Shown piece after piece: positions 29,146-40,320 of a stretch of DNA of 64,000 nt (the first letter of the stretch is position 1; the number at the start of each line of letters is the position of its first letter). The notes below the pieces were generated by a model that had not been told where the DNA came from, did no database searches, and saw only the letters and a list, made by a program, of their open reading frames with translations. The translations under genes were made by a program, and so were the position numbers. The stretch is from Symbiodinium natans (lineage: Eukaryota > Sar > Dinophyceae > Suessiales > Symbiodiniaceae). Location of the stretch: the NCBI GenBank assembly GCA_905221605.1, contig CAJNDS010002199.1, positions 197,001-261,000 of the forward strand, written 5' to 3'.

Positions 29146-31986
29146 GCCGGCTTAGGTGCAAATGTGTTTTGCGCATTCTGCGCCCCTGGATTCGTTTGGC
29201 GCCAAGGCACTTGTCTGGAAGCGGTGCAAAGACTGCCTAGCGATGAGGATGCAGTTCATAATGTCGGAAAAAGGGAAATGAGTGGGCGCTCACACATGTG
29301 TTTGCGCATGTTTATGATGTCATGAGACGAGCAAATGTCTGCTCAGCCAAGGGGCTATGTGGGTCTCATGAAGCGGCACATGGTGCCTTTGTATGAGCCA
29401 AGGGGCTGTCATACAACATGGCCATGGTGCCATATGTCCGTTGCACCATGGGTGCTCGTGCAAGGATGAAGGCTCAAAGCCATGTTCATGGTCTCATGTA
29501 TCATGTTAGGACCTTGCTTTGTGTTGCTTTTGGCTTTTCCCGCCATGTGAGTTCGTGTTGTCTAGTGCCATGTGGTCTGCAGACAATGCCTGAAGGGTTT
29601 GAAGTAGCAGTGCGTGCCATGTCTGACGCACCTGAGGTGACATGTGGCATCTTGAACGACGTCTTCGATATCCACCCAGACGCCGCGCTTGTGCGGGCAA
29701 TCCTAGGGACATCGGCCAAGCATTCCAAATTCCCTGCTATTCATGCAACACAAGTGGCGTGCGCCCTTGGAGCCCAGGCAAGTCTCCAGGCTGTTGTCCA
29801 CCGGATACCATCCACGCCTTGCGCACCTATGCCGGTGGTCCGCATGGCGCACCAAAAACCGAGACGCAAGGCCCTCTGCCTGTATGCAGGCCAAATCCAC
29901 GAGGTGGTCATGCCTGGCCGGTGCGTCCATGGCCTCTGCGCAACTTGCCCACACTTTCACGTAGAACACCCTCGTTCAGTCTGCCAGAGGCATCCCTGGA
30001 CAATGTGCGCCTCCGTGCTAATGGGCATACCAATAAGTTCTGGGGTCGCTTACGACGTTTCCTTAGACCTTCACTCGGCTGTCCTGCCGGTCGCAAACCT
30101 TGCACTGTGGAGGGTTTGGCTGCGGCCTCTCCCTCAAGGTGAGCCATTCTACATGGCATATCGTGTGCGCTTGCCCAGCTCCTCATTGTCAGCTGCGAGA
30201 GTCTTCCACCCTAAAACCTGATGTGGTCCAAGTCAATGTTGGATTTTCCCTAAGTGCTCCAGTCTCGTTATCCACCGACCTGGACTTCTAAGTGGGAGCT
30301 GCGCGTGGTCAGGCTGCGCGTGTTTGCGTGTCATGCTGTTGTGTTGACTGCTACGGGCCTGTTCCACCTTCCGGCACGATCTTGCCAGGAGGGCCCCTTG
30401 TGGGCTATGCCGCTATGCAGTTTGCCCCGAGTGGCCATGCTAATGCTAGGTAATGACACACTGCAAATCAAGGTTCCTCCTGCCGCAGAGGGTGTGTGGC
30501 CTCGAAGCATCGCCAGAGGCTCGGTTCATTGCGTGTTCGATGCTCACATGATCCGGTGCGCGGCCCGAGCACGATGCGTCTTCATTGGACCAGCTCTGTC
30601 ATGTCTCATCGTCCCGGTCTAGATGTTGGTCGGGCCCGGCCTGCAACAGTTGCGCTGTGGGTGCTGCGCGTGCGCCATGGATCGAGCTAAAATTGTGGTC
30701 TGCTTCACGTCCACACGTTGCTACGTTTCCAATGAGTCATGCGTGGCCCTTTGCCCCGCCATGACTCTAGGGCCGGGCCGACGTCGTCGTGTCCTCCACC
30801 GACACTGTTCTCGGACAGCATCTGCCTCCTGCCAGCGCCTTGTTCGGTGTGCAGGAGTCCATTATACAGTGGGCAATGCGTTGCGCGAGCCCGCTCACTT
30901 CCAGTGCACTGTCGGCCTCCCGCCCTCCTGATCCATGTTTCCAGCTGTCTACCGCTGTCCAACGTAGCCAGCCGGCCTTGCGCGGCAGCCGGCCTGTGCG
31001 GCAGCCGGCCTGTGCTCTAGTTCGGTTATGTGGGGTGATGTCTGGTTTTTGAGGGGTTTCTGGCTGCTTGGGTGATGTCTGGTTTTGAGTGGTTTCTGGC
31101 TGCTTCAGTGTGCCTGTTTGGGATGCCTGAGGGGTTAGCCGGTGTTCGTCCGGTTTGTGTTCGCAGGGTTCCCTTGCCTTCTGGGTACGCGAAAATCTAA
31201 GCCTGTTGTGCCTGGCTAGTGCTCCCCGGTCCTCCGGACCTGACACACGGCTTGCGCGTCGGGAGTATTGTTTGGTTGTTAGACGGTTCTACTTGTCGTT
31301 ATGGGCGCCCGACCTTTGAACCTGTGGTGCCTGGGCAGTATCGGCCGGATCCACTGACCGTCCCATGGCAGGCTCGTCCCGAGCACGTCACAGGTTGGCC
31401 CGCTGGGTCTAGTGGGTCTGACGCTTGACATGCTCTCCCTGACCCTGGCTGCCCTGGAGTTTGAGCCTCGGGGATGGGGGGATGCCCTCTGTGGGTACTC
31501 CGGGCTTGTTCTTGCTGGTTTCTTGGTTTAGTTAACGTTGGTCTGTCTTGGTCCTTATGCAGAAAGCCCCCCCCCCTTTTGTGTACCGCACACTGTTGTG
31601 GGGCATCCAAATGAATGAAGAGGTGCTTGGTTGCAATACCAATGCCCAGGGGAGGGGGGGGGAGGGGAGGGTACTGCAGCGACCCCCCCCGCAGCTCAAC
31701 ACCGAATTGACTGACAGTTACCAGCTTTGACCTGCGTGGTGAAGTCTGTGTGCATTGCGTTGGCGCAATCTTAAGGCCAGACCCGTAGGGAGGTCTTCCC
31801 CTCCTGGTTTCGCAAGGCCGCGCCTTCAGCCTAGTGCTCCCGCTCCATTTGGGCAAATGCCTTGTGGGTGGGATAGTGTGGACTGCCTCGGGAAGTGGTG
31901 ACTGCCGCTTGGGGCGGGTCAACTCTAGAGACTGTGCTCTAAGCTGTCTTACGTTTGATGGCAACCACCTAGGTCTTTCGGTTAAT
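29146..31986. other. Interior of the cargo element without a supported gene
   Basis: Holds a 267-codon plus-strand frame (29418-30221) of Cys/His/Met-rich composition with no recognisable domain. Short tandem repeats lie near 30968-31016 (CAGCCGGCCTG-like) and 31030-31110 (GATGTCTGG... TTTCTGGCTGCTT, two units), and C/G homopolymer runs near 31567-31690. It may be 3' untranslated or non-coding sequence of the captured gene. Confidence 0.5.
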
Positions 31987-32199
31987 TGGGGGCTTGTTGT
32001 TTTGTTGTTGGTGTTGCGCACGTCTTGGCAAGAGTGTGCACTGACACAATGTGCATAGTACTGTCCGTGAGGATCTTTGATTCGCCCACCGATTGAAAAG
32101 GAGGAATGCTTGGGACTGTCGTTGATTTTGGGCTATGTGCTTTGTCCTTGGTTTCGGACGATGCTTTTGGGTTCAAACCATTTTTGGCACAAGCGATAA
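31987..32199 (+). repeat. B1 repeat of the cargo element
   Basis: 213 bp, equal to 32973-33185 except one base (CCGTGAGG against CCATGAGG). It ends CAAGCGATAA, the left arm of a perfect 10-bp inverted repeat with 32227-32236 in A2. Confidence 0.9.
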
Positions 32200-32500
32200 G
32201 CTTACTGTTCGCGAGCGAATTGTGTTTTATCGCTTGCTTCCAAAAATGCCCTGTGAGAAACGGTTTGCCGTTTTGTCTCTGTTTGAAGCCAAAAGTTTTC
32301 TTGATGCGTTTTGTTTCCCATGCTCCACAATTGCCAGTTGCATGTTTTGCAAATTCCTTGATCAGCAGTTTACAGGGTTGCAGTGGCTGTATGCAGCTTG
32401 TGCAATGCGCCTGGGTGTGCAACATGCCATGCTTTGTGAAGCTAAAGGGCGGCTGATATTTGCACTTGATGCGTGTTCCTTGTCGTGCAGCACGGGCTCC
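32200..32500 (+). repeat. A2 repeat of the cargo element
   Basis: 301-bp copy of A1. The following 472 bp (32501-32972) is unique spacer before B2, unlike element 2, where A2 and B2 are only 15 bp apart. No gene is seen in that spacer. Confidence 0.9.
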
Positions 32501-32972
32501 ATCGGGCCGTGAAAATTTGTCCCACCCAGCCCACCCTGTGTATGCGGTTGCGGGGCCCGCGCTCCGCAACCGCGAGCCCCTGAGTACATCGGCCAACGCC
32601 GTTGCCTTGCCGCCCGGCCATCTCGGTCGGCTTCATGCCCGAACTCCCACCCTCCCCTGCCCGGAGCAAGCCTGTTGCAAACTGCAACTCCCGGCTACCT
32701 TCTAGCCATTGCCTGTTGCCTCTGGCAACTTGCTGCACTTAAACGGCCCGCAGTCCAGTGAGCCTACCCCAGCCGGGGATTCAAATGTTACGTCTTTGTC
32801 TACGCTGCGACGCCTCAGCGGCACAAAAAACTCTTGTCCCACCCGGCCCACCCAGGGCATAACAAACAGGGCCCGCTGCGGCGGCTGCAACTCCCTGTGT
32901 GCCATCTGCACTCCCATCCATGTTTGCTGTACAGTTGTCTCGCCCTCAAAGGGGGCTCTGAGGCTTTGTAGC

Positions 32973-33185
32973 TGGGGGCTTGTTGTTTTGTTGTTGGTGT
33001 TGCGCACGTCTTGGCAAGAGTGTGCACTGACACAATGTGCATAGTACTGTCCATGAGGATCTTTGATTCGCCCACCGATTGAAAAGGAGGAATGCTTGGG
33101 ACTGTCGTTGATTTTGGGCTATGTGCTTTGTCCTTGGTTTCGGACGATGCTTTTGGGTTCAAACCATTTTTGGCACAAGCGATAA
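32973..33185 (+). repeat. B2 repeat, right end of the cargo element
   Basis: Ends ...GCGATAA, immediately followed by the resumed Copia LTR (aacggttc). Confidence 0.9.
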
Positions 33186-33315
33186 AACGGTTCTTCCCAC
33201 TCAAAACAAGGTCTCACCAAGCCAAAAGAAATCCCTATGCTTCACACTCATAGCAGACAACTCAAGTGCACATCACGTGTCAACTGGGAAACTAGGAGGG
33301 TCACATATATCAACT
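33186..33315 (-). repeat. Right LTR of the Copia element, outer part
   Basis: Continues the LTR from 27565 and ends CAACT at 33315, followed by the ACGCA target duplication. A ~25-bp segment of the left LTR is absent near 33232. Confidence 0.9.
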
Positions 33316-33320
33316 ACGCA

Positions 33321-34800
33321 AAGTACCGATAAGCTGAGTGGACTCAAAGAAGCTCGCTCGAATTACACTGAGGTGCCCGACAGTCTGAAGCGCTCGCAAA
33401 ACATGCAGATTGCGCTACTGGTCACCTCAAACACAGAGAAAACCGCAAAACAAACATGGAGTGTCTTTCCCAGCTGGGTGCACGAGTAACTCCCTTTAGC
33501 TCGGAGCAAAAATAGCATGGCTCAAATTGCAGTTCGTTACGAGGCCCGTTGAAAGACGAACCTGTTGAGGCTCAACCCGGTTCGGAGCTTTTTAATCTGC
33601 TCATCTGACTCTCAGTGCCCTCTCGGGCTGAGCCAAAATTTCTCACGCATTCCATGGTGAAAAATTTTATCTCAAAATAAAGGTTTGTACTTAAGAGTAC
33701 CAAGCCCGTCCTTCGGCGGTGTACCCTTCAGCTCCCGGAGCTGTCTCACCACAAGGCGGTAGTAGGCATACGTAAGGAGGTGGCCACCATCCCTGCAACT
33801 AAGACGAAAAGACAAAGCAGCTGTGGCTCGAGTAGTTCGTTACCCAACCTTGAAAAGTGCTGAAACTTGCATTTTGGAAAATTTGAAAAATTGCAACGGA
33901 GAGTGCTTCACACCATTTTAGCCAGAACGACTTGAGAGTCGCCCAGTCTCAATTTCCATTCCATAAACTTGGGTTCCAATTTGGGCTCCAATCTGGGGTC
34001 CCAAAATCTGGAACCCGTTTTTGGCCAGACTCTCTCTTATTGGGATCGATCCCATAAGAGAGAACCAGAAGACCACAGCATAGTCCATGGCCTCTGAAAA
34101 CCCTGGTGTAAGCGAGACCCGAGGTCAACTCATGGTCTTGGCGTTCCACCCTAAACCCTTGGCTCAGAAAAGCAAAACGGCTGCAGAGCAGACACGACCT
34201 TTACAAGCTGCAAAACAACCCTACACAGCTTCAGGATAATGTTGCGTCTCTTTGAGAACAAAGACCTTGGAATACGGATGCGCATGGTCGCATTTCAGCC
34301 CTTCAAGACCCTCAGCAACCCCTGCATGCGTAGTCACCACTCCTTGAAGCCCCCCCTTAAAGTCCCTTGAAGGTTCACCCTTAAAGCTCCCTTTCGACGA
34401 AGGTCGAAGCCTTCGCTAAAGGGGGGAGGGCCCATTTAGTCTATCGCACTGAGTCAGACTGTTGCTTAACGACGGTCAAACAAAGATTGTACGGAGTCCG
34501 AGAGTTTGCATGGTGACTTAACGTTCCCTTAGGCCCTTAAACCTTGCTCACCAAGATCTTGCACTTCACCCTGATCCCTTTTTTAACAACTGCATTCGGA
34601 TCAAAGCTACCCTGATGAACTTGGCATCAACTTCTCAAGAGATAAGATCAAGAAGCTGAATGCTCTTGAGAGCTTCGCGGTAGGGAACCTGATGTGGATC
34701 TGTTCAAGCTCCAAGCTCCCTTCAAGATCATTCTCTACTGGTGGTCGCAGTCGTCGTCGTGGTCGTAAAAGAGGTGATAGTAGTCGTTGTTGTGGTAGTA
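33321..34800. other. Stretch with no gene seen
   Basis: Low coding potential on both strands. The first 100 bp resembles 12612-12690 on the other side of the Copia element. Between 34330 and 34430 are several CCTTGAAG/CCTTAAAG strings similar in style to the minisatellite at 58.4-58.7 kb. Confidence 0.5.
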
Positions 34801-34803
34801 GGA

Positions 34804-35352
<549 letters not shown>

Positions 35353-35577
35353 AAGTGAGGAGAAGATTTCTCAGATTTGCCCCCCTCGTTGCTTGTCGTC
35401 GTCCTGCGAAGCCCGTAGAAAAAGAGAGGAACAAGGATTAGCCTAGATTTCACCCCCCGAGGAGACTTGTAGCCCCTAGAAGAGGAAAGAGGAAGTGAAT
35501 TGTTCTAAATTCCACCCTACATTCTCCTCCTCCAATCTTTTTGGTCGTTCTGCGTAGCCTGTCGAAGGCTTCGGGTT

Positions 35578-35715
35578 TTGGGTTCCCGTGTGTTTTCCCA
35601 CAAGTGAATCATGCACCGCTGTTCGCATTAAGCCTAAACAAGCCTTTCGCAGCTGGAGCACCTCCGGCTCACAGCTGGCCTTGACCTAACCCCTAGGTGG
35701 GGCCTTCTGCTTTTC
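35578..35715 (+). repeat. Dispersed A-type repeat (X family), copy 1
   Basis: Very similar to 56474-56620: GCTTCGGG start, CCACAAGTGAATCATGCACCG core, ends TTCTGCTTTTC. It is the first ~140 bp of the X-family A segment without its flanking R repeats. Confidence 0.8.
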
Positions 35716-35749
35716 GGTCGACAAATTCAAAGCCAATTACCCAGGCGAA

Positions 35750-36170
35750 TTGTTAGATCAAGACAGTATGCCCAGTATCCGCCTACTCAGCCTTGTACAC
35801 CACAGCCTAAAGCCTGGGGAAAAGATCCGTTGGATCCCTTGCCAATTTCGCCTATCCGCCCGCCAATACCAGGAGCACATGGAAGCCAAGACCGCCAAGC
35901 CCCTGCGCACAGAAGCCCAAATCATTGCCTCTGCCTTCTTTGATGAGACCCCAGAAGTGCCCGTAGAGCACATGCGCCTAGCGGCGGCCTGGTTAGACAG
36001 GATCCAAACTGTCTTTCGCAACGCCTGGGCTCTATGCGGAGCCGCACACCTGCACAACCTTAAGGCCCTAGATAAAAAGGTCAAGGAGCTCTGCCTACAC
36101 CAGCCTGATGCACAGCTAGGCCTAAGAACGCCCACGACCGCCGAGCTCATCTCTGCCGACAGAAGCTTCG
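35750..36170 (+). pseudogene. Short helical coding remnant between two A-type repeats
   Basis: About 140 codons of helical, protein-like composition (ARQYQEHMEAK, AAWLDRIQTVFRNAW, NLKALDKKVKEL), then the frame runs into the second A-type repeat. Its position between two X-family A copies suggests a remnant of an X-related element, perhaps Gag-like. No domain recognised. Confidence 0.4.
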
Positions 36171-36308
36171 GGTTTTTGGTTCCAGTGTGTTTTCCCACAA
36201 GTGAATCATGCACCGCCGTTTGCATTTTGCCCAGGCATGCCTTGCACAGCTGGAGCATCTCCGGCTCACAGCTGGCCTTGACCTAGCCCCTAGGTGGGGC
36301 CTTCTGCT
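36165..36308 (+). repeat. Dispersed A-type repeat (X family), copy 2
   Basis: Matches the A segment at 50242-50291 / 51991-52086, including the GCCGTTTGCATTTTGCCC variant that distinguishes it from copy 1. Confidence 0.8.
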
Positions 36309-36670
36309 ATCTGCGCAAGAGGCCAAACATGCCCGCACGTAACATGGGCAGGTTTCAGCCAATATGGTCCACAAGCGCCAAGGCCAGGCACCTTCCTCGC
36401 AGGCGCACGGCTTGGGTTTGCCAACAGCCACATCCCCAGACGCGTTTGGGCCTGACTCACGCCCACGTCTGCACCTGCCCTGCGGGTCCGTAAACTGTTG
36501 GCCCACCTCATATGCTGCCTACCTGCCTACGCCACGGATGGCCTATTGCATTTGGGAACGCCTAGCCAGCACAGCCACGCGCACGGCCTTCAGTGACCTC
36601 CACATGTCCTTGTGCAGGTCCCGCGTGGGTTTGACTGTCACAAACAACTGCGCGTGTGTTTTTTTCTTTG

Positions 36671-36860
36671 CCTGTAGGACCTTGCTAGGGTTAGCAACCC
36701 CTCTCGCCAGGTGCAGTTCACTTCCTCGTGGCGGAGTTCTTCACTGTGGGGTTGCCCACGAACCGCCTGTAGGACCTTGCTAGGGTTAGCAACCCCTCTC
36801 GCCAGGTGCAGTTCACTTCCTCGTGGCAGAGTTCTTCACGGTGGAGTTGCCCATGAACTG
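36671..36860. repeat. 95-bp tandem duplication
   Basis: CCTGTAGGACCTTGCTAGGG starts at 36671 and again at 36766. The units differ at a few positions (GCGGAG/GCAGAG, GTGGGG/GTGGAG). Confidence 0.85.
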
Positions 36861-36879
36861 CCCAAGTGGAGCCACAGGC

Positions 36880-37600
36880 CCCCAAACGGGGATCTTACAG
36901 CCTTCCGCTTCAGGCCACAGCCTCATAGCGCCCAAGCCCTTACGCTCACCTTTGCCTGCAGCCCCCAGGCGGCCCGCAGCCCCCCACGGAGCCGCAGTTT
37001 AGGGGGGCCGTAGCCGCCACCTCAAGGGCGGGCCAAGAAGTTATCCTGGCGCCCTAAACGGCAGCCTCGCAAAGACAAGCCTGCATCTTCGCCGCCAGCC
37101 TCACCTCGCCGCCCACAGTCGAGCCGCAGCTTCACAAAGGCCGAGCAAGCCGCAACCTCAAGGGAGGCCAAGCAGAGATCTTAGCCTCTAAGGGGAAGCC
37201 TCACAGAATACAAGCCTGCGTCTTCGCCTTCAGCCCCAGCAAACAGCCCCCCGTTGAGCCGCAGTCTCAAGGGGGCCACAGCTTTTATCTTAGGCCTTCA
37301 GCTTGAAGCCGCAACCTCAAGGGGGGCCAAGCAGTTATCTTCGCTTTCGGCCTTGAGCGGCAGACAAGCAAGACGCAATCTCAGAGCGGCCAAAACCTTC
37401 TTCTTGGCAATCTCAAGGAAGGGGCTAAACAGTTCTTTCTTTAGCCTTCGGCTTTCAGCGGAAGCCTCGAGGACGACAAGCCCGCGTCTTCGCCCTCAGC
37501 CTCAACCCTCAGCCCCCAGTGGGGCGCAGTCTCGGGGGGGGGCCAGTGCCTGTATCCTGGCCTTCAGCTTGAAGCCACGCCGCCCGCGACGCCAACGCGG
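36880..37600. repeat. Degenerate GC-rich repeat field
   Basis: Irregular ~60-120 bp repeats of the form CCGCAGCCTCAAGGGGGCCAA...TTATCTT...CTTCAGC. Plus-strand frames through it (for example 37254-37808) are low-complexity and not supported as genes. Confidence 0.6.
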
Positions 37601-37730
37601 CCATCCTGCCTGTGCACTTGGGGACAGGGGTTCGGGATGGCACTTGCCCATACACTGCCCGCGACAATGCCATCTATGCCTAGGCACTTGCTACCGCTTC
37701 CCATGCATCTTCATCTTGAGAGGTCGGCAA
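37600..37730. repeat. Left part of a 276-bp repeat unit interrupted by element 2
   Basis: GGATGGCAC...CTGCCCGC...CATCTATGCC...GCTACC...CATGCAT...GAGAGG aligns with the units at 47048-48140. It breaks at 37730, and the unit continues at 46042. Confidence 0.75.
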
Positions 37731-37928
37731 GACGGAATCGCAGCTTGCTGTGTAGAGTTTTATTTTCATTTGGGAGATGATTTTGTTTTTAACAAAATCA
37801 AAGGCTAATGGTCTGTGAGGCCTGATGAGATCTCAAGTAGTATCATTCTCATGGGCATTTTCATGATCGGTGCTGACTTTGTTGGGACCGATGTACGTGC
37901 TCAAGTCAGCACATCGAAATTTTGATTT
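37731..37928 (+). repeat. A1 repeat of element 2
   Basis: 198-bp match to 45648-45845 (offset 7917). It starts GACGG after the flank ...ggcaa and holds the right inverted arm 29 bp from its start. Confidence 0.92.
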
Positions 37929-38048
37929 AGAAGTGGGCAAGGCTACTGAGCCCTCATGGCGAGAGGAGGAGCGCTCCTTCCACAGCTGCAGCTTTGCCCG
38001 TGGCCATGGTGCTGACAGACCTCGGTGCTCTGACACTTAAGCAACGCT

Positions 38049-40064
38049 ATGGCATCTTCTTCTGCTGCTGGTGGAGCAAGGGGGGTTGGAGCAGCTTCAG
38101 ATGTTGATGCAGCTATCCTACGTGCAACCTTAACAGAGGCTGCCTTTTCTAGTGGCCGTGCCAAGCGCATGGTGCTTCCTTGGGAGGAAGGTGGCCTGGA
38201 GCTTATCTTTGGTGAGAGCACTTTGGATACAATGCTGTCAGTCGTCCCAAGTCGGGTGGAATATCCCACACCTGATGTGCCTGCTGAGCCAGTTGAATCT
38301 CAGGCGAGGGTGGCCAAGAGAGCCAGACTTTTCGACCCTGACAGGCCATGTTTTGCAGATGTCATTAGGTTCAACATGAAAGTGAGCGATCAAGATCTAG
38401 AAGACGGACGCTGGAGGAAGGGTCTGGAAAAGTGGTTTGTGCTGCTTACTGAAGATCCTTCTGTTTCTCTGGTGGGCAGTTCGGTTTGTGGTCTTCCATT
38501 GGTCGATGCTTTTCAAGTGCTGAGGGAGCTTTTCGGTCTCAAGTCGGCGTCTACAGTGGACAAGCGGGCATCTAGTCTGATGCGCTTTATCAAGTGGATG
38601 CATGCAGAGCGACCCTTTGGTCGAGCTTTCCCTTTCAACACTAAAAGTATCGATGAGTATGTCAAACACCTGAAAGAGATGGAGGCAAAGGTTGGCGCGG
38701 TGGATGGCTTCTTTGAGGCTGTGCGTTTTGCAGTGCATGTCGTTGGAGTGAGCCACGTTGAAGAGTCGCATCACCTTTTTAGCCCCTGGTCCAAGGGTTA
38801 CCAAGGGCTGCTTCAGTCACGGAAGCCGGAACGCGTCAAGGCTGCTGTTCTTAAGGTGGAGCAAGTGTTTTTCCTTGAAAACTTTCTTCGAGATGACAAG
38901 ATGGACATTCAGGACAGATATGCTGATGGCTGCTTCTTGTTCTGCCTTTATTCCAGGAGTCGCATCAGTGATATCCGTCAAGTGCATTCCTTGGTTTGGG
39001 ACGTTGTTGGAACAGGGGATCAAATCACAGGCTTCATCGAGTGTGCTACCCGCTGTCACAAGACGGCGAAGCAGGCCGCGGTGCAGGGAGTTTCTATGCC
39101 GCTGGTTGCACCCATCAATGGGATTGCAGATTTTTCTTGGGGCCTTGTGTTCAAGGAGGTTGCTGAAAGTGCAGGGCTCCCTCTCGATGCTGGCCGTAAA
39201 GGACCTCTGCTCCCAGCTCCTGACGAGTGCGGAGGTTGGACTCAAAGGTCTGTTTCGACTGTTGAAGCTGGAGAGTGGCTGCGAGCATTGCTGGAGAAGG
39301 GCTCCATGTTGTCTTCAGGAGTTTCTGGGCATTCGCTCAAGCACACTACCCTGGACTGGTGTGGGAAGTTTGGGTTGGAGGATGTGCACCAGACCCTCCT
39401 GGGACATCATTCCTTGAAAAAGGCTACTATGTATGCATACATGCGCGACAAGCTGGCTTCTCCTCTACGAGAATATGAACGAATGTTGAACGCCGTGAAG
39501 CATTCGCTGTTTCTACCTGACTCCACGAGGTCAGGCCTTTTTCCCGCGGGCGAGGCTTCCGAGCATTCCGGCCCTGCCCCTTTCGGTCTGTTTGGCGCGG
39601 CTGGACAAAGCGCAGATGGCAGTTTGGAAGGGTCGCCTGGACTTGTTGACTTGGAAGTTGGCGCAGGGCCGATCGAGGAGGGGGGTGTTGGTGAGGAGCA
39701 GTCTGATGCCGAAGAGGGTTCTAGCTCTAGTTCGTCCTCGAGTTCTTCGTCCGAGTCCTCTGAGGATGATTGGGTCGGCGGCCTCGATGCTATGACTAAG
39801 GTCCATGTGCCTCTGACGTCGCTGCCTGCCATAACTTTAGAGCATTGGCAGCACCAGAGGACTCGAACCATTCACACATGTGCAGTTGGAACGTCAAGTG
39901 GGTTGTTCATGTGTGGACGAAAGCAGACTTCTGATTTTCGTTTGATTGATGTTAGTTCCTTCTATGACGTGCGACTTTGCGAGGTTTGTCGCAAAAGTAA
40001 GCCGCTGAAAGACAGCGGGTCTGTGGTTGCTGCGTTGGAACAGGCCCAACGCGGCTCCGAATAA
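38049..40064 (+). CDS. Tyrosine recombinase of element 2
   Basis: ATG at 38049 (671 residues). This enzyme should insert the circular DNA product by site-specific strand exchange. Catalytic boxes: Arg in SRSRISDI (about residue 305), HSLK (His about 428, Lys about 431, in place of HxxR), GHHS (His about 453-454) and the nucleophile in MYAYMRD (Tyr 462 or 464). N-terminal to these is a helical core-binding region with KRASSLMRFIKWM. After the catalytic domain comes FLPDSTRSGLF, then a Gly/Ser and acidic tail with a long Ser run and a C-terminal Cys cluster (HTC, MCGR, LCEVCRKS), possibly zinc-binding. It is the first gene after A1, 120 bp downstream of the repeat. The 2.9-9.9 kb element has a broken homologue in the same place. 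Confidence 0.85.
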   Translation: MASSSAAGGARGVGAASDVDAAILRATLTEAAFSSGRAKRMVLPWEEGGLELIFGESTLDTMLSVVPSRVEYPTPDVPAEPVESQARVAKRARLFDPDRPCFADVIRFNMKVSDQDLEDGRWRKGLEKWFVLLTEDPSVSLVGSSVCGLPLVDAFQVLRELFGLKSASTVDKRASSLMRFIKWMHAERPFGRAFPFNTKSIDEYVKHLKEMEAKVGAVDGFFEAVRFAVHVVGVSHVEESHHLFSPWSKGYQGLLQSRKPERVKAAVLKVEQVFFLENFLRDDKMDIQDRYADGCFLFCLYSRSRISDIRQVHSLVWDVVGTGDQITGFIECATRCHKTAKQAAVQGVSMPLVAPINGIADFSWGLVFKEVAESAGLPLDAGRKGPLLPAPDECGGWTQRSVSTVEAGEWLRALLEKGSMLSSGVSGHSLKHTTLDWCGKFGLEDVHQTLLGHHSLKKATMYAYMRDKLASPLREYERMLNAVKHSLFLPDSTRSGLFPAGEASEHSGPAPFGLFGAAGQSADGSLEGSPGLVDLEVGAGPIEEGGVGEEQSDAEEGSSSSSSSSSSSESSEDDWVGGLDAMTKVHVPLTSLPAITLEHWQHQRTRTIHTCAVGTSSGLFMCGRKQTSDFRLIDVSSFYDVRLCEVCRKSKPLKDSGSVVAALEQAQRGSE

Positions 40065-40320
40065 TCGAATGCCAGTGTGAAAATGTGAAGTGCTGGGGGG
40101 GAGCTGCGAGGTGCGGCTCCCATATCCCGTGCAAGGCGACTGGGAAGTCCAGTCGCCGCTTGAAGTGGGAACTGCGAAGTGCAGGTCCCGAAAGGTTTTC
40201 CACGAGTGTGGCTGACGTGAGGTGCGTCAGCCTTGCGAGGAAGTGTCTTGGGAACTCACATGTTCGATGTGGCAGCTTTTGTAGGAAAATGGGGCCCTGC
40301 AGGAAACCTGACAGTTTACA

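Larger units (their letters stand above)
27566..33185 (+). mobile_element. Split-direct-repeat element carrying a zinc-finger/kinase-like gene
   Basis: A1 (27566-27866) equals A2 (32200-32500); B1 (31987-32199) equals B2 (32973-33185) with one visible difference. The layout A1-cargo-B1-A2-B2 matches element 2. The insertion into the Copia LTR is exact, with no lost or duplicated base apart from an ambiguous AA. Inside there is no RT, RNase H, recombinase or Gag; the only convincing gene is the 439-codon frame at 27826-29145. It therefore looks like a non-autonomous element mobilised in trans by a YR retrotransposon. The rest of the interior (29146-31986) has no supported gene. Confidence 0.8.
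12706..33320 (-). mobile_element. Copia (Ty1) LTR retrotransposon with nested insertions in both LTRs
   Basis: Both outer edges carry the 5-bp target duplication ACGCA (12706-12710 and 33316-33320). LTR copies (plus-strand ends CGTTG...CAACT) start at 12711 and at 27184. Each is interrupted: the left by two retrocopies (13244-18106), the right by a 5.6-kb split-direct-repeat element (27566-33185). Internal order on the minus strand is PBS, Gag, protease, integrase, then RT-RNase H, which is diagnostic of Copia. A PPT lies next to the left LTR. Subtracting the inserts gives LTRs of about 511-536 bp. A frameshift separates integrase from RT. Confidence 0.9.
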
